Positions 16,926-25,671 of a stretch of 64,000 bases of DNA are shown here, piece after piece. Below the pieces are notes generated by a model. It saw nothing but the letters and a program-made list of their open reading frames with translations, made no database searches and had not been told where the DNA came from. Positions within the stretch are counted from its first letter, which is position 1; every line of letters starts with the position of its first letter. This DNA comes from an uncultured Pelagimonas sp. GTDB lineage: Bacteria > Pseudomonadota > Alphaproteobacteria > Rhodobacterales > Rhodobacteraceae. Where the stretch lies: positions 372,001-436,000 of the forward strand of contig CANMPP010000002.1 of assembly GCA_947499735.1 (NCBI GenBank), written 5' to 3'. A program made the translations under genes and the position numbers.

Positions 16926-19067
16926 ATGAAAACGACAAACGCGACATCCGTCGTGCACCTATACCTGTTGGCAACGACTGCTCTTGTGCCAGCATCCTTG
17001 TTCGCACAAGAAACCGCACCCGTAGAAGAAGGATATTTGGGCGAGCTGGTCTTGCTTCAATCCTACGAGGACCCAGCGGTTGAAGGCTATGTGGCACAAA
17101 CAAGTTCCAGTGCGACAAAAACATCTGCGTCCTTGGTGACAACACCAATGACCGTCAACGTTGTCACATCTGACCAGATCGCCGAGCAAGGCGCTGAATC
17201 TGTTGCAGAGGCGCTCAGCTATACGCCGAACGTTGTGACTAACTATCGTGGCGAAAGCACGATCTATGACGAAACATTCATTCGCGGCTACACCTATGCG
17301 CCCAAATACCTGAACGGTGCGCAATTCGGGACATCCGGGTTTGGCCAGTTGGACCCCTACCTTTTGGAACGTATTGAAGTTGTGAAAGGCCCGAACTCGG
17401 TCACCTTTGGTCAATCGATTCCGGGTGGTGTTGTGAATATGGCGATGAAGACGCCTAACAACGCATCGACAAACAAAGTGTCTTTAGGTTTTGGATCTGA
17501 CAATCTTATGCAGATTTCCACAGACCTGAATGGTTCATTGAACGAAGACGGTACGCTAAAATATCGCGTGGCCGCGACTGCATGGACCAAAGATCTGGAA
17601 GGGGATGATTTCGGTCAAACCCGTGTCGCGATTTCGCCCTCTCTGACATGGGACATCACACCTGATACCCAGTTGGAAGTTGACGTGACATATCAACACG
17701 ACCCCGAAGCTGGTCAGCGGAATTTCATGACAAAGCTCGGCACGTTGGAAGCGACAACCGGGGGGTATTATTACGACAGCGACTCAATGTCGATCGCGCC
17801 GGAATATGACAATCTGGAACGGGAAACTTGGTCTGTTGGTGCCCGGTTCCGTCATACGTTTGACAATGGCATGACCTACCGTTCGTCGCTGCGCTATACA
17901 GATATCGAACAGCTTCATAACGGTGTTTATATCGACCGCATCTCAGATGACATTGCCACATTGGGTGTTGTGTGGATCGAAGATGACTATACGCAGTTCA
18001 CCTTCGACAACTCGCTGGAAACCAGTTTTGATCTGGGCGCTAGCAGCCACCAAATTCTGACAGGCATTGATTATCAGCGTCAGACAGAGCTGGAAACGAA
18101 CCGGACGGATTGGTCCACAGACCTGACTTACGACCTGTCCGATCCAGAATATATCACGCTGGATGACGATCCTGATCAATACCTGACCGATGGCAGCGTC
18201 ACAGATACGGTGTCCGAGCAAACCGGTATTTATCTACAAGATCAGGTCAGCTTTGGTAATCTTAGCCTGATGCTGGGTGCGCGTTACGACTGGACAAGCA
18301 CAACTGAGGAAGATGTCACAGATGGCGGCAGTGACACTGCAACCGCGTCGGCAGCCAGCTGGCGTGCCGGTCTGGTCTATGAATTCCCAAATGGTGTGGT
18401 GTCCTATGCCAGCTATGCGACTTCCTTTGATCCATCCACAAACCGAGATGTGAACGGCGATCTTTTGGAAACAAGCACAGCGCGCCAATATGAGGCTGGT
18501 CTGAAATGGGCATCCCCAGATGAACGCATCCTGCTGACGGCCGCCTATTTCGATATCGAACAAACGAATATCGGCGAAGTCGATCCTGACAACGGCTGGC
18601 CGTATTACGTCAATATCGGAACCCGTCGTTCGAAGGGTATCGAATTGGAAGCAAAAGCGGATGTCACAGATCGTCTCAGCATCATTGCCGCCTATGGCAA
18701 AGTGGATGCGGAAATGACGGAAGGTGAATATGAAGGTTATGCAGCGTCTCGTATTCCGAAATCTACAGCATCTTTGTGGGCGAAATACGAACTGTTTGAC
18801 GGTTTCTCATCCTCATTTGGTGTGCGTCACACAGGAGAATCCTATGGTGACAATACCGAAGACACCGTTGTTCCGTCCTACACGCTGTATGACCTAGGTA
18901 TGAACGCTGATCTCGGATCCTTCTTCTCTGCAATGGAAGGCGCGACAGCAACCTTGGCTGTGTCGAATGTGACCGACGAAACATATGTCGCCTCTTGTGC
19001 ATCCGGCTATTATTGCTGGTACGGCGAAGGTCGCGAATTCCGGTTCAATATCAGCTATGAATGGTAA
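16926..19067 (+). CDS. TonB-dependent siderophore receptor (FhuA/FpvA-like)
   Basis: Outer-membrane ferric-siderophore transporter. The frame begins at 16806, but GAGGG before the ATG at 16926 and the signal peptide that follows (ending near ASLFAQE) fix the start. The plug domain begins with SATKTSASLVTTPMTVNVVTSDQIAEQGA and includes FIRGY and LLERIEVVKGPNSVTFGQSIPGGVVNMAMKTP. The 22-strand barrel ends with the CASGYYCWYGEGREFRFNISYEW motif: a Cys pair typical of FhuA-type receptors and a terminal aromatic residue for BAM recognition. Overlaps by 11 bases with the downstream Fes-like esterase gene, so the two are coupled. Needs TonB-ExbBD, not present here. Ferric siderophore uptake is secure; the specific siderophore is not. 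Confidence 0.93.
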   Translation: MKTTNATSVVHLYLLATTALVPASLFAQETAPVEEGYLGELVLLQSYEDPAVEGYVAQTSSSATKTSASLVTTPMTVNVVTSDQIAEQGAESVAEALSYTPNVVTNYRGESTIYDETFIRGYTYAPKYLNGAQFGTSGFGQLDPYLLERIEVVKGPNSVTFGQSIPGGVVNMAMKTPNNASTNKVSLGFGSDNLMQISTDLNGSLNEDGTLKYRVAATAWTKDLEGDDFGQTRVAISPSLTWDITPDTQLEVDVTYQHDPEAGQRNFMTKLGTLEATTGGYYYDSDSMSIAPEYDNLERETWSVGARFRHTFDNGMTYRSSLRYTDIEQLHNGVYIDRISDDIATLGVVWIEDDYTQFTFDNSLETSFDLGASSHQILTGIDYQRQTELETNRTDWSTDLTYDLSDPEYITLDDDPDQYLTDGSVTDTVSEQTGIYLQDQVSFGNLSLMLGARYDWTSTTEEDVTDGGSDTATASAASWRAGLVYEFPNGVVSYASYATSFDPSTNRDVNGDLLETSTARQYEAGLKWASPDERILLTAAYFDIEQTNIGEVDPDNGWPYYVNIGTRRSKGIELEAKADVTDRLSIIAAYGKVDAEMTEGEYEGYAASRIPKSTASLWAKYELFDGFSSSFGVRHTGESYGDNTEDTVVPSYTLYDLGMNADLGSFFSAMEGATATLAVSNVTDETYVASCASGYYCWYGEGREFRFNISYEW

Positions 19068-20688
19068 TCTGATTTCATCAGGTCTTGTGGGTTTGGCGTT
19101 GCTATTGAGCAGCGCCATTCCCGCATGTGCGGAAAGCGATACAACTATGTTGGAAATCGGGACGGAATTGGATGTCTCTGCGACGGTAGGCGTGCAATCA
19201 CAGATGACTTTGGTCACCTTGCCTGGGTCTTATGTTGAGCTTTCATTGGAAAGTGCGGGTGTCCCTGTTGATCTGTTGCTGGAAACGCACGACGGACACC
19301 ATGTGCGACGTCTTATCAAAGACGCGACAACCCGTCAGGTTGCCCGATTTGTTGCGGATCTGGACAGCTATGCCTTGCGTCTTGTGTCTGAGAATGAAGC
19401 GGCCTCAGCTCAAATCACAATTCTGCGAAATCTGCCCTCTGGCGAATTACTTGATCAGCCGCAGATGCGTGTGTCGTATGATCCGATCAGTCCAACACTG
19501 CAAAATCTCCTAGCAGCTGAGCATTTAGGTGAGGATGTTCAAGAGTTTTGGCAGGCCCGCATCGCAGACGGAACGCCTCTGGTCGAAACCGATCCTGAAG
19601 GAGATCCAAGTAAACGCCTTGTCACGTTTCTTTGGCGCGGGGCGTCCCAAAATGCGCGCATTGTTGGCGCCCCTGCGGATGATCATATCTGGTTCGAACG
19701 GCTGGGGCAGACCGATATTTGGTTTGCCAGTTTTCGCACCGGCCGTGATTTACGGATGAGCTACCAAATCGCACCGGACATTCCGTTGGTTCCGGGCTCC
19801 GAGCGCGAGCGACGTATTGCGTTGCTATCCACGCTTCAACGTGACCCGTTGAATCCGCGGGTATTTGGTTCTGACGCCATGGACCGTTTTGAGGCCAAAA
19901 GCTATTTGGCGCTGCCAGGTGCTGTGCCTCAGCCCGGTCTGGATGATGCGGATGTGTCGCCGCCTTTGGAAATGACTTGGTTTGAAAGCGCGGCTTTGGG
20001 AAATAAACGGCGGATTTGGTACTATAAACCGGCAGATTTTGACCCATCTGACCCGGAAAATGTGGTGTTATTTGTGTATGATGGTCTGCGCTATACTGGT
20101 GTGGCCCCTGTTCCGAGCATTCTGGAAAATCTGCAAAAACAAGGGCGCTTACCGCCAACCGCTGCTATATTCATTGATAGCTTGGATTCAGATACACGCT
20201 GGCGCGAGCTGAGTTGCAATGACACGTTCCTTGATGTTTTGGCGAATGATCTGTTGCCTGAATCCCTTGCGTATTTTGGCCTTGAAGCGCATGCAGAACG
20301 CACAGTCATTGCAGGATCTAGTTTAGGCGGCCTGTCATCCGCCTGCCTTGCCCTGCGACACCCGGACAAATTTGGCAATTTCATCTCGATGTCCGGGTCG
20401 TATTGGTGGGCACCAAGCGACTACTCGGACAAAGCGTACCCTTATGTCCCAACGCTTTTGGATGATGAAAAGCACAAGTCACTAAACGCATTTATCTCAG
20501 CGGGACGGTATGAAACGAGTCGAACACCAGATGAGATTGGCATTTTTGGCGGATCCTACTTGTTGGCAAAGGCGCTGCAAAATATGGGCGAAAACCGCGT
20601 GCAGTGGCAAGCTTATGAGGGTGGCCACGATTATGCTATCTGGCGCGGGGCGATTGCGGATGGATTGCTTCATTTGTTTGGAGAATGA
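19057..20688 (+). CDS. Exported Fes-like siderophore esterase
   Basis: Alpha/beta-hydrolase of the enterochelin esterase type. The start at 19057 lies inside the end of the receptor gene and gives a Sec signal (GLVGLALLLSSAIPACAES), so the protein should be periplasmic, whereas E. coli Fes is cytoplasmic. The N-terminal region resembles the Fes N-terminal beta domain (VTFLWRGASQNARIVGAPADDHIWFERLGQTDIWFASF). The esterase domain (about 310-543) has nucleophile Ser422 in AGSSLGGLSS, the downstream SMSGSYWW strand and His in GGHDYAIWR. Probably hydrolyses a trilactone or ester siderophore to release iron after uptake by the adjacent receptor. Esterase fold is confident; periplasmic siderophore hydrolysis (IroE-like) is inference. 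Confidence 0.85.
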   Translation: MNGNLISSGLVGLALLLSSAIPACAESDTTMLEIGTELDVSATVGVQSQMTLVTLPGSYVELSLESAGVPVDLLLETHDGHHVRRLIKDATTRQVARFVADLDSYALRLVSENEAASAQITILRNLPSGELLDQPQMRVSYDPISPTLQNLLAAEHLGEDVQEFWQARIADGTPLVETDPEGDPSKRLVTFLWRGASQNARIVGAPADDHIWFERLGQTDIWFASFRTGRDLRMSYQIAPDIPLVPGSERERRIALLSTLQRDPLNPRVFGSDAMDRFEAKSYLALPGAVPQPGLDDADVSPPLEMTWFESAALGNKRRIWYYKPADFDPSDPENVVLFVYDGLRYTGVAPVPSILENLQKQGRLPPTAAIFIDSLDSDTRWRELSCNDTFLDVLANDLLPESLAYFGLEAHAERTVIAGSSLGGLSSACLALRHPDKFGNFISMSGSYWWAPSDYSDKAYPYVPTLLDDEKHKSLNAFISAGRYETSRTPDEIGIFGGSYLLAKALQNMGENRVQWQAYEGGHDYAIWRGAIADGLLHLFGE

Positions 20689-20735
20689 TCGCCGAATAGC
20701 GACAGAAGGCGCCCGCCCTTAGCTTGGATGTGAAA

Positions 20736-20768
20736 GGGCACTGTTCTTTCTAATGAAGAACAGTGCCC
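20736..20768. terminator. Strong hairpin after siderophore operon
   Basis: Perfect 13-bp arms GGGCACTGTTCTT and AAGAACAGTGCCC with a 7-base loop, 48 bases after the esterase stop. There is no T-run on either side, so it may be a terminator of unusual form or a 3'-end stabilising structure. Confidence 0.5.
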
Positions 20769-20913
20769 GCAACGTGTCTAGAAATGTTAACGTGGAAACA
20801 ACAATATGTTTGGTTGTGTTCCGAGATCGGTTTCTGGCACAGGGTACAAACGATTTTTCCAAAGAAATTTCACGTCAAATGAGTGAGAGGTCTTTTTTAT
20901 CTAAATTGGAAAA

Positions 20914-20989
<76 letters not shown>

Positions 20990-21166
20990 TTTTGTGGCTT
21001 CTGACACCACGGGTGTAATCGGGATCATATCCCGGTGCGCGCTGATCTACGCAATGCCTTGGGCAGGATCAAGCGGAAATTTCCGCCCAAAGCGTTTTTT
21101 TGGCATCGATCACCGATATCTGACCCAGTCCTCTTTTCAGAGATGCTTTCCCAAACAATTTGGGGA

Positions 21167-21487
21167 TCAGGAATCGTCTTCGTTGCTTGGCATGTCTGTG
21201 ATCTCATCCAGAGAGACGTTTTCATCATCGTCATCGTCCAGAACATCATCTTCGCCCAGATCTACATCGACGTCATCATCGTCCAGCAGATCTACATCTT
21301 CCAATTCGGCCTCTTTGGCCTTGTTCTGCTGATCCTCTGAATCTGCAGAAATCATGGACCGTTTGCCAGTGTCGAGGTTTACAACCTCGCCAGTGTAAGG
21401 GCTGACAATGGGGTCACGGTTCAGGTCGTAAAACCGTTTTCCGGTGGTCGGGCATACGCGTTTGACGCCCCATTCTTCTTTGGGCAT
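21167..21487 (-). CDS. FYDLN acid domain protein (TIGR02300 family)
   Basis: 106-residue protein of the alphaproteobacterial FYDLN family. The N-terminal half MPKEEWGVKRVCPTTGKRFYDLN...PIVSPYTGEV looks like a zinc-ribbon remnant, and is followed by a long Asp/Glu-rich tail (for example LLDDDDVDVDLGEDDVLDDDDDE) that makes the protein extremely acidic. The function is unknown. Located just downstream of tRNA-Ala reading direction and divergent from the metallopeptidase gene at 21606. Family identity is certain from the FYDLN motif and acidic tail. Confidence 0.95.
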   Translation of the reverse strand: MPKEEWGVKRVCPTTGKRFYDLNRDPIVSPYTGEVVNLDTGKRSMISADSEDQQNKAKEAELEDVDLLDDDDVDVDLGEDDVLDDDDDENVSLDEITDMPSNEDDS

Positions 21488-21605
21488 GGGATTCCCTTCA
21501 ACTCATTGGTCTGATCGACAATCGAGATCAATTGCCATAACACATTCCCCGTGTCAAAGGCTTTGATGGCAATGCCGGGACACAGGAGGTATACAAGAAA
21601 GGCAT

Positions 21606-22298
21606 ATGAGCCAGATCACACTTGCGGGCAAGCCCGAGATTACAGTTAAATTGCGTTTTTCGCCCCGTGCGCGCCGTATGAGCCTACGCGTCTCGCAATT
21701 GGATGGGCGTGTGACCCTGACTGTGCCGAAATTTTGCTCTCATTCTGAGGCTGAGCGATTTGTGCGATCCAAAGAAATTTGGTTGCGTCGTCATGTCGAC
21801 GATATGCCATCTGAGATGCAGATCGCGCTTGGCGCATATGTTCCGGTTGAAGGGGTCCCGCATCTCATCACATTAGGGCAGGGCAGGGTGCCGGTCTTAT
21901 CAGGAACGGATCTAGAAGTGCCGGGTCCAGAGGATAAAATCGCAGCTAAGCTGCAGGCCTGGTTCAAATTGCGCGCGCGTGAGGCGCTGGTTGCGGCCTC
22001 GGATCATTATTGCGCGCGTCTGGGGCGGCCGTATAGCCGCATCACGTTGCGTGACACACGATCGCGGTGGGGGTCGTGTTCATCGCAAGGGGCCTTGATG
22101 TATTCATGGCGTTTGATTTTCGCACCGCCAGAGGTGTTGGAATATGTCGCAGCCCATGAAGTTGCCCATTTGGCCCAGATGAATCACAGTCAGGCCTTTT
22201 GGGATCAAGTGTATGACATCTACGGTGATTGGCGGGAACCGCGGGAATGGTTGCAACGCGAGGGCGCATCTTTGCATCGTTATCGATTTGATGCCTAG
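21606..22298 (+). CDS. YgjP-type M48-like metallopeptidase (DUF45)
   Basis: 230-residue cytosolic metal-binding protein of the YgjP/WLM-like family. The zinc motif HEVAHLAQMNHSQAFW at about 180-195 has the HExxH pair plus a downstream His; the preceding RSRWGSCSSQGALMYSWRLIFAPPEVLEYVAAHE block is diagnostic of DUF45. The N-terminal half begins with PRARRMSLRVSQLDGRVTLTVP, also typical. Commonly annotated as an M48 or SprT-like peptidase; activity and substrate have not been shown for most members. AGGAGGT lies upstream of the ATG. Confidence 0.9.
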   Translation: MSQITLAGKPEITVKLRFSPRARRMSLRVSQLDGRVTLTVPKFCSHSEAERFVRSKEIWLRRHVDDMPSEMQIALGAYVPVEGVPHLITLGQGRVPVLSGTDLEVPGPEDKIAAKLQAWFKLRAREALVAASDHYCARLGRPYSRITLRDTRSRWGSCSSQGALMYSWRLIFAPPEVLEYVAAHEVAHLAQMNHSQAFWDQVYDIYGDWREPREWLQREGASLHRYRFDA

Positions 22299-22310
22299 CC
22301 AGATGTCTTT

Positions 22311-22345
22311 TTGACAATTGACCTCGTTGCTTTTTGTGATCACAA
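22311..22345 (+). promoter_or_regulatory. Promoter and palindromic operator of GntR/FCD gene
   Basis: TTGACA (22311-22316) and TGTGAT (22335-22340) are spaced by 18 bases. The perfect 12-bp palindrome TTGTGATCACAA (22334-22345) covers the -10 box. GntR proteins of the FCD class often bind TTGT-N-ACAA type palindromes, so this is probably the autoregulatory operator of the gene starting 8 bases later. A transcript from this promoter would have almost no leader. Confidence 0.6.
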
Positions 22346-22352
22346 GCGTGCT

Positions 22353-23009
22353 ATGCAGAGCCAAGCGAAACCGACCGACCCCCAAGCTGAAACCGCAGCG
22401 CATGATTTCGTCTATCGCAAATTGCGGTCACGGATCATCTGGGGGGAAATCGCGCCGGGTGAATCCTTGACCCTACGGGGGATCGGTAAAGAATATAGCG
22501 TCTCGATGACACCAGCCCGTGAGGCCGTGCGCCGTTTGGCGGCGGAGGGCGCGTTAAGCATCAGTGCATCGGGCCGTGTTTCGACCCCTGTCTTGTCGAA
22601 TGAACGGATAGAAGAGCTGGCTGCATTACGGGCTTTGATTGAGGTTGAATTGGCCTCGCGTGCATTGCCGCGGGCCCATATGGCGCTGATCGATCGGTTG
22701 CAGGCCATTAATCACAACATGACGGAAATTGTGCAAAACCGCGATGCGGTTGGATATATCCGCGCCAATCTCGAATTTCATCGCGCGCTTTACTTGCGCG
22801 CTCAGGCGCCTGCTATGCTGGCCTTAATCGAAACGGTTTGGTTGCAGATGGGGCCAACGATGCGTGCATTATACACGCGTCTGCAACGGTCTGAGGCCCC
22901 CCATTATCATCGGTTGATTATTGCGGCACTCAAGGCTGGCGATGAACCGGGCCTTCGTTTGGCCGTGCGATCTGACGTCACGCAGGGATTGAAGATGTTG
23001 GCGGGCTAA
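22353..23009 (+). CDS. GntR family transcriptional regulator, FCD (FadR C-terminal) class
   Basis: About 218 residues. N-terminal winged helix: AAHDFVYRKLRSRIIWGEIAPGESLTLRGIGKEYSVSMTPAREAVRRLAAEGAL, the canonical GntR block. C-terminal all-helical FCD ligand domain (ELAALRALIEVELASRAL ... NLEFHRALYLRA ... HYHRLIIAALKAGD) with the His residues that usually hold a metal. The start at ATG 22353 is chosen because upstream sequence is promoter and operator. No clear target gene is adjacent; the VOC gene 64 bases downstream may be co-transcribed. Ligand unknown, typically a carboxylic acid. Confidence 0.9.
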   Translation: MQSQAKPTDPQAETAAHDFVYRKLRSRIIWGEIAPGESLTLRGIGKEYSVSMTPAREAVRRLAAEGALSISASGRVSTPVLSNERIEELAALRALIEVELASRALPRAHMALIDRLQAINHNMTEIVQNRDAVGYIRANLEFHRALYLRAQAPAMLALIETVWLQMGPTMRALYTRLQRSEAPHYHRLIIAALKAGDEPGLRLAVRSDVTQGLKMLAG

Positions 23010-23072
23010 TAGGCTTGACCTCAACCAAGCTTGAGGAATTAGCACAGGGTCACCTAGACGAAGGAGACCCTT

Positions 23073-23543
23073 ATGATTGCCCAAAACATTACCGGACTCT
23101 ACGAAACACATCTGACTGTTCGCGACTTAAACCAGTCGCTGGACTTTTATCGCGACACGCTTGGTTTTGAACTGGCACGCCATATCCCAGAACGGAATGT
23201 CGCATTCCTTTGGGTGGGCGGCAAAGACAATGGCATGCTCGGCCTTTGGGAAACCGGCAGCGCGCCGATGGGGATGCGTTTGCATTTCGCCTTTCGCGCA
23301 CCGTTGCAGGCTGTGCTGGATGCACCGGCGCAGTTGCGCAATGCAGGGATTACACCGCTTGGGTTTGGTGGCGATCCAGTGGAAGAACCGGACGTCATCG
23401 GCTGGATGCCAGCCGCAACGGTCTATTTCAAAGATCCTGACGGCCATTCCATTGAGATCCTGTCGATGCTGGACACCCCAGCGAACCCGGATTTTGGGGT
23501 TGGGCCCTATGCAAAGTTTACCGAAGTCAGTGGGACAATTTAG
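23073..23543 (+). CDS. VOC (glyoxalase/bleomycin resistance) family protein
   Basis: 156-residue metalloenzyme of the vicinal-oxygen-chelate fold. The start follows GAAGGAG. The paired beta-alpha-beta modules are visible: YETHLTVRDLNQSLDFYRDTLGFELARHIPERNVAFLWVGG, with His near residue 14, and the second-module motif VYFKDPDGHSIEILSML with metal-ligand His and Glu. Similar proteins are glyoxalase I relatives, fosfomycin-modifying enzymes or ring-cleavage dioxygenases; length and motif do not decide among them. Follows the GntR gene in the same direction. Confidence 0.88.
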   Translation: MIAQNITGLYETHLTVRDLNQSLDFYRDTLGFELARHIPERNVAFLWVGGKDNGMLGLWETGSAPMGMRLHFAFRAPLQAVLDAPAQLRNAGITPLGFGGDPVEEPDVIGWMPAATVYFKDPDGHSIEILSMLDTPANPDFGVGPYAKFTEVSGTI

Positions 23544-23640
23544 TCCTGTTTCAACACATTTTTCCGTGTCAGGGTCCGATATGTCAAATCGGCATTTCGG
23601 GTATTCTGACGTGTTTTAAATTACTTATACGAGAACAGTG

Positions 23641-24435
23641 ATGACACACATATATCAAACTCGGCAGCATCTTCTTGAGGATCTGCGCAACCTTGGCATT
23701 CGTAACGGCGATGGGGTGTTTGTACACGCGTCCATGAAGGCTGTGGGATATGTGGTTGGCGGTCCAAGGACGCTGATCGAGGTGCTTTTGCAGGCGGTTG
23801 GTGATACTGGGTTGATCGGGATGCCAGCGTTTTCGACAGATGCGTATTTCCCATCGGATATGGATCGTGCTGCGCTGACCCCTGAACAAATTGCCGAGGT
23901 TGAAGATGCGGTTGCAGGATTCAACATTCACAAATCAGTCACCGCCGGAATTGGAATTTTACCGGAAACTTTCCGCACTTGGCCCGGAACGCAGCGTAGC
24001 CAGCACCCTGCCGTTTCGATTTGTCTCAACGGTAAGGACGCGGATAAATATCTGATGGATCATAGTCTAGCATGGGCAACAGGGCCGGACGCCCCTCTAG
24101 GTAGGTTGCGTGAAAGACCCTCTATGAAAATCCTTTTGATCGGTGTCGGTTGGAACCGATGTACTGCGCTACATACATCCGAAACTTTGGCAGAGCACAG
24201 GCGGACCAAGACGCGCCGGATGAAGGTTGACGGACAATGGTGTGACTCGCCCGATGTCGCCGATGATTTGGGGCGGATTTTCCCGAAGGTGGGGGAGGCG
24301 TTCGAAACTACGGGGGATGTTATCACAGGTCAATTTGGACAGGCCGCATGTAAACTATGCGATTATCGCAGCCTTGTTGATTTCGGTGCGACGTCTATAG
24401 ACGCTATGAACAAAGAAAGCGGTGCACGGTTCTAG
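23641..24435 (+). CDS. AAC(3)-family aminoglycoside N-acetyltransferase-like protein
   Basis: 264-residue acetyl-CoA-dependent N-acetyltransferase of the antibiotic NAT family (YokD/AAC(3)/FrbF). Landmarks: LRNLGIRNGDGVFVHASMKAVGYVVGG at the N-terminus, GLIGMPAFSTD, and the diagnostic GILPETFRTWPGTQRSQHPAVS block with the conserved Arg-Ser-x-His-Pro, followed by GVGWNRCTALHTSETLAE, which carries the active-site region. GAGAA precedes the ATG; a GTG one codon earlier is also possible. Chromosomal members of this family often have unknown natural substrates, so a resistance role should not be assumed. No mobile element flanks it. Confidence 0.87.
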   Translation: MTHIYQTRQHLLEDLRNLGIRNGDGVFVHASMKAVGYVVGGPRTLIEVLLQAVGDTGLIGMPAFSTDAYFPSDMDRAALTPEQIAEVEDAVAGFNIHKSVTAGIGILPETFRTWPGTQRSQHPAVSICLNGKDADKYLMDHSLAWATGPDAPLGRLRERPSMKILLIGVGWNRCTALHTSETLAEHRRTKTRRMKVDGQWCDSPDVADDLGRIFPKVGEAFETTGDVITGQFGQAACKLCDYRSLVDFGATSIDAMNKESGARF

Positions 24436-24510
24436 ATCTAACTTCCATGTTTGGAACCTGATGATAGCGGGGCGAGTGTACTAGAGATATCATTTAGAAA
24501 GAGATCCTAT

Positions 24511-25179
24511 ATGCAAGATTTATCGGGCAAATCTATTCTCTTTGACCTTGACGGTACCTTGGTCGATCCGGCGAAAGGGATTATCAAAGCCTATCAGGAT
24601 GCATTGGCGCATATGGGCTGTGATATACTGGATCATGATGATCTTACTTGGGTGATTGGTCCTCCGCTGCGGAACAGTTTCGCCAAGATGTTGCAGGCCG
24701 ATCAGGATGTCGAACAGGCCGTCTTGGCCTATCGCGCGTCTTATGAGGCCGGTGGAATTTTTGAGGCAACCGTGTTTGCAGGGATCAAAGATGCTTTAGC
24801 GCGCTTCGCATCTGCCGGGGCGAAAATGTATATCTGCACCGCCAAACCCACCGTTTTCGCCCGGCGTGTCGCCACACATTTCGGTTTTGACCCGTATTTT
24901 GCCGATGTTTATGGCGCTGAATTGGACGGACGGTTTGATGATAAAGGCGATTTGATTGCTCACATTTTGTCAGTCAATGAAATCGGTGCCGCAAACACCA
25001 TTATGGTCGGGGACCGCGCTAATGATACGACCGCTGCGATGCGCAATGATGTTGCCTCTATCGGGGTGCTTTGGGGATTTGGTGATGAGGACGAATTAAA
25101 GCAGGGCGGCGCAACCCGCATATGCGCTGCCCCAAATGATTTGATCGACGACGTCTCAGCGCTGTTTGTAAACGGTTAA
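24511..25179 (+). CDS. HAD superfamily phosphatase (phosphoglycolate phosphatase-like)
   Basis: 222-residue HAD hydrolase of the PGP/Gph subgroup. Motif I is ILFDLDGTLVDPAKG near the N-terminus (nucleophile Asp in DLDGT), the helical cap follows, motif II is MYICTAKP, and the acidic motif IV is IMVGDRANDTTAA. ATG 24511 is preceded by AAGAGAT, favoured over an upstream in-frame codon at 24451. It stands alone between the acetyltransferase and a convergent thioredoxin gene. Substrate cannot be deduced: phosphoglycolate, 5'-nucleotides and others are processed by this group. Confidence 0.88.
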   Translation: MQDLSGKSILFDLDGTLVDPAKGIIKAYQDALAHMGCDILDHDDLTWVIGPPLRNSFAKMLQADQDVEQAVLAYRASYEAGGIFEATVFAGIKDALARFASAGAKMYICTAKPTVFARRVATHFGFDPYFADVYGAELDGRFDDKGDLIAHILSVNEIGAANTIMVGDRANDTTAAMRNDVASIGVLWGFGDEDELKQGGATRICAAPNDLIDDVSALFVNG

Positions 25180-25233
25180 GTATGCCCATATTTGGCAGGT
25201 TGCGCCGGACCTGGGCCCGGCAATGTGTCGCAA

Positions 25234-25647
25234 TTACGCGGATGTCGCCGCGGCCAGCGCGGTATCCATCAGGTCCTTGATCGCGCTTTCGCTGGTTTGA
25301 GCAACGATGCGGCCCAGTTCTTCGTTCCCTTTCAGCACAACAAGGGTCGAACGTCGCGGGATGCGCAGTTCCTTGGTCAAATCAGCGCGCGCATATTGAT
25401 CCCAGTCCACGTTGAAAAATTTCACCTGCTCGGCATAGAGTGGGTTGTCTGAGACCAGAGACTGAATAACGCGCTCTTGTGCAGCGCATGTGGTGCACCA
25501 GCTGGCTTTGAAATCCAAGAAAACAGTGTCGCCATTGGCCAGAGCGGCCTTGACGGCACCGGGCATGTAATCAGTTGCATAGGCTTGTGCCAAAGACGGA
25601 AGAGCAATCGATGCGGCGCTGAGGGCGATGAAGTCACGACGTTTCAT
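25234..25647 (-). CDS. Exported thioredoxin-fold protein (CXXC)
   Basis: 137-residue periplasmic thioredoxin-like protein. N-terminus MKRRDFIALSAASIALPSLAQA is a signal peptide with an RR start resembling a Tat signal. The redox motif WCTTC (Cys51, Cys54) follows TVFLDFKAS, as in DsbD C-terminal domains and thioredoxin_7 proteins. It lies directly downstream of a CcdA/DsbD-beta-like gene, 25 bases apart, in the same direction. The pair looks like a split DsbD: the membrane protein passes electrons from cytoplasmic thioredoxin to this exported partner. Final client unknown (cytochrome c maturation or disulfide reduction). Confidence 0.88.
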   Translation of the reverse strand: MKRRDFIALSAASIALPSLAQAYATDYMPGAVKAALANGDTVFLDFKASWCTTCAAQERVIQSLVSDNPLYAEQVKFFNVDWDQYARADLTKELRIPRRSTLVVLKGNEELGRIVAQTSESAIKDLMDTALAAATSA

Positions 25648-25671
25648 GAGGGGAGGCTCCTTTTCGAAAGG

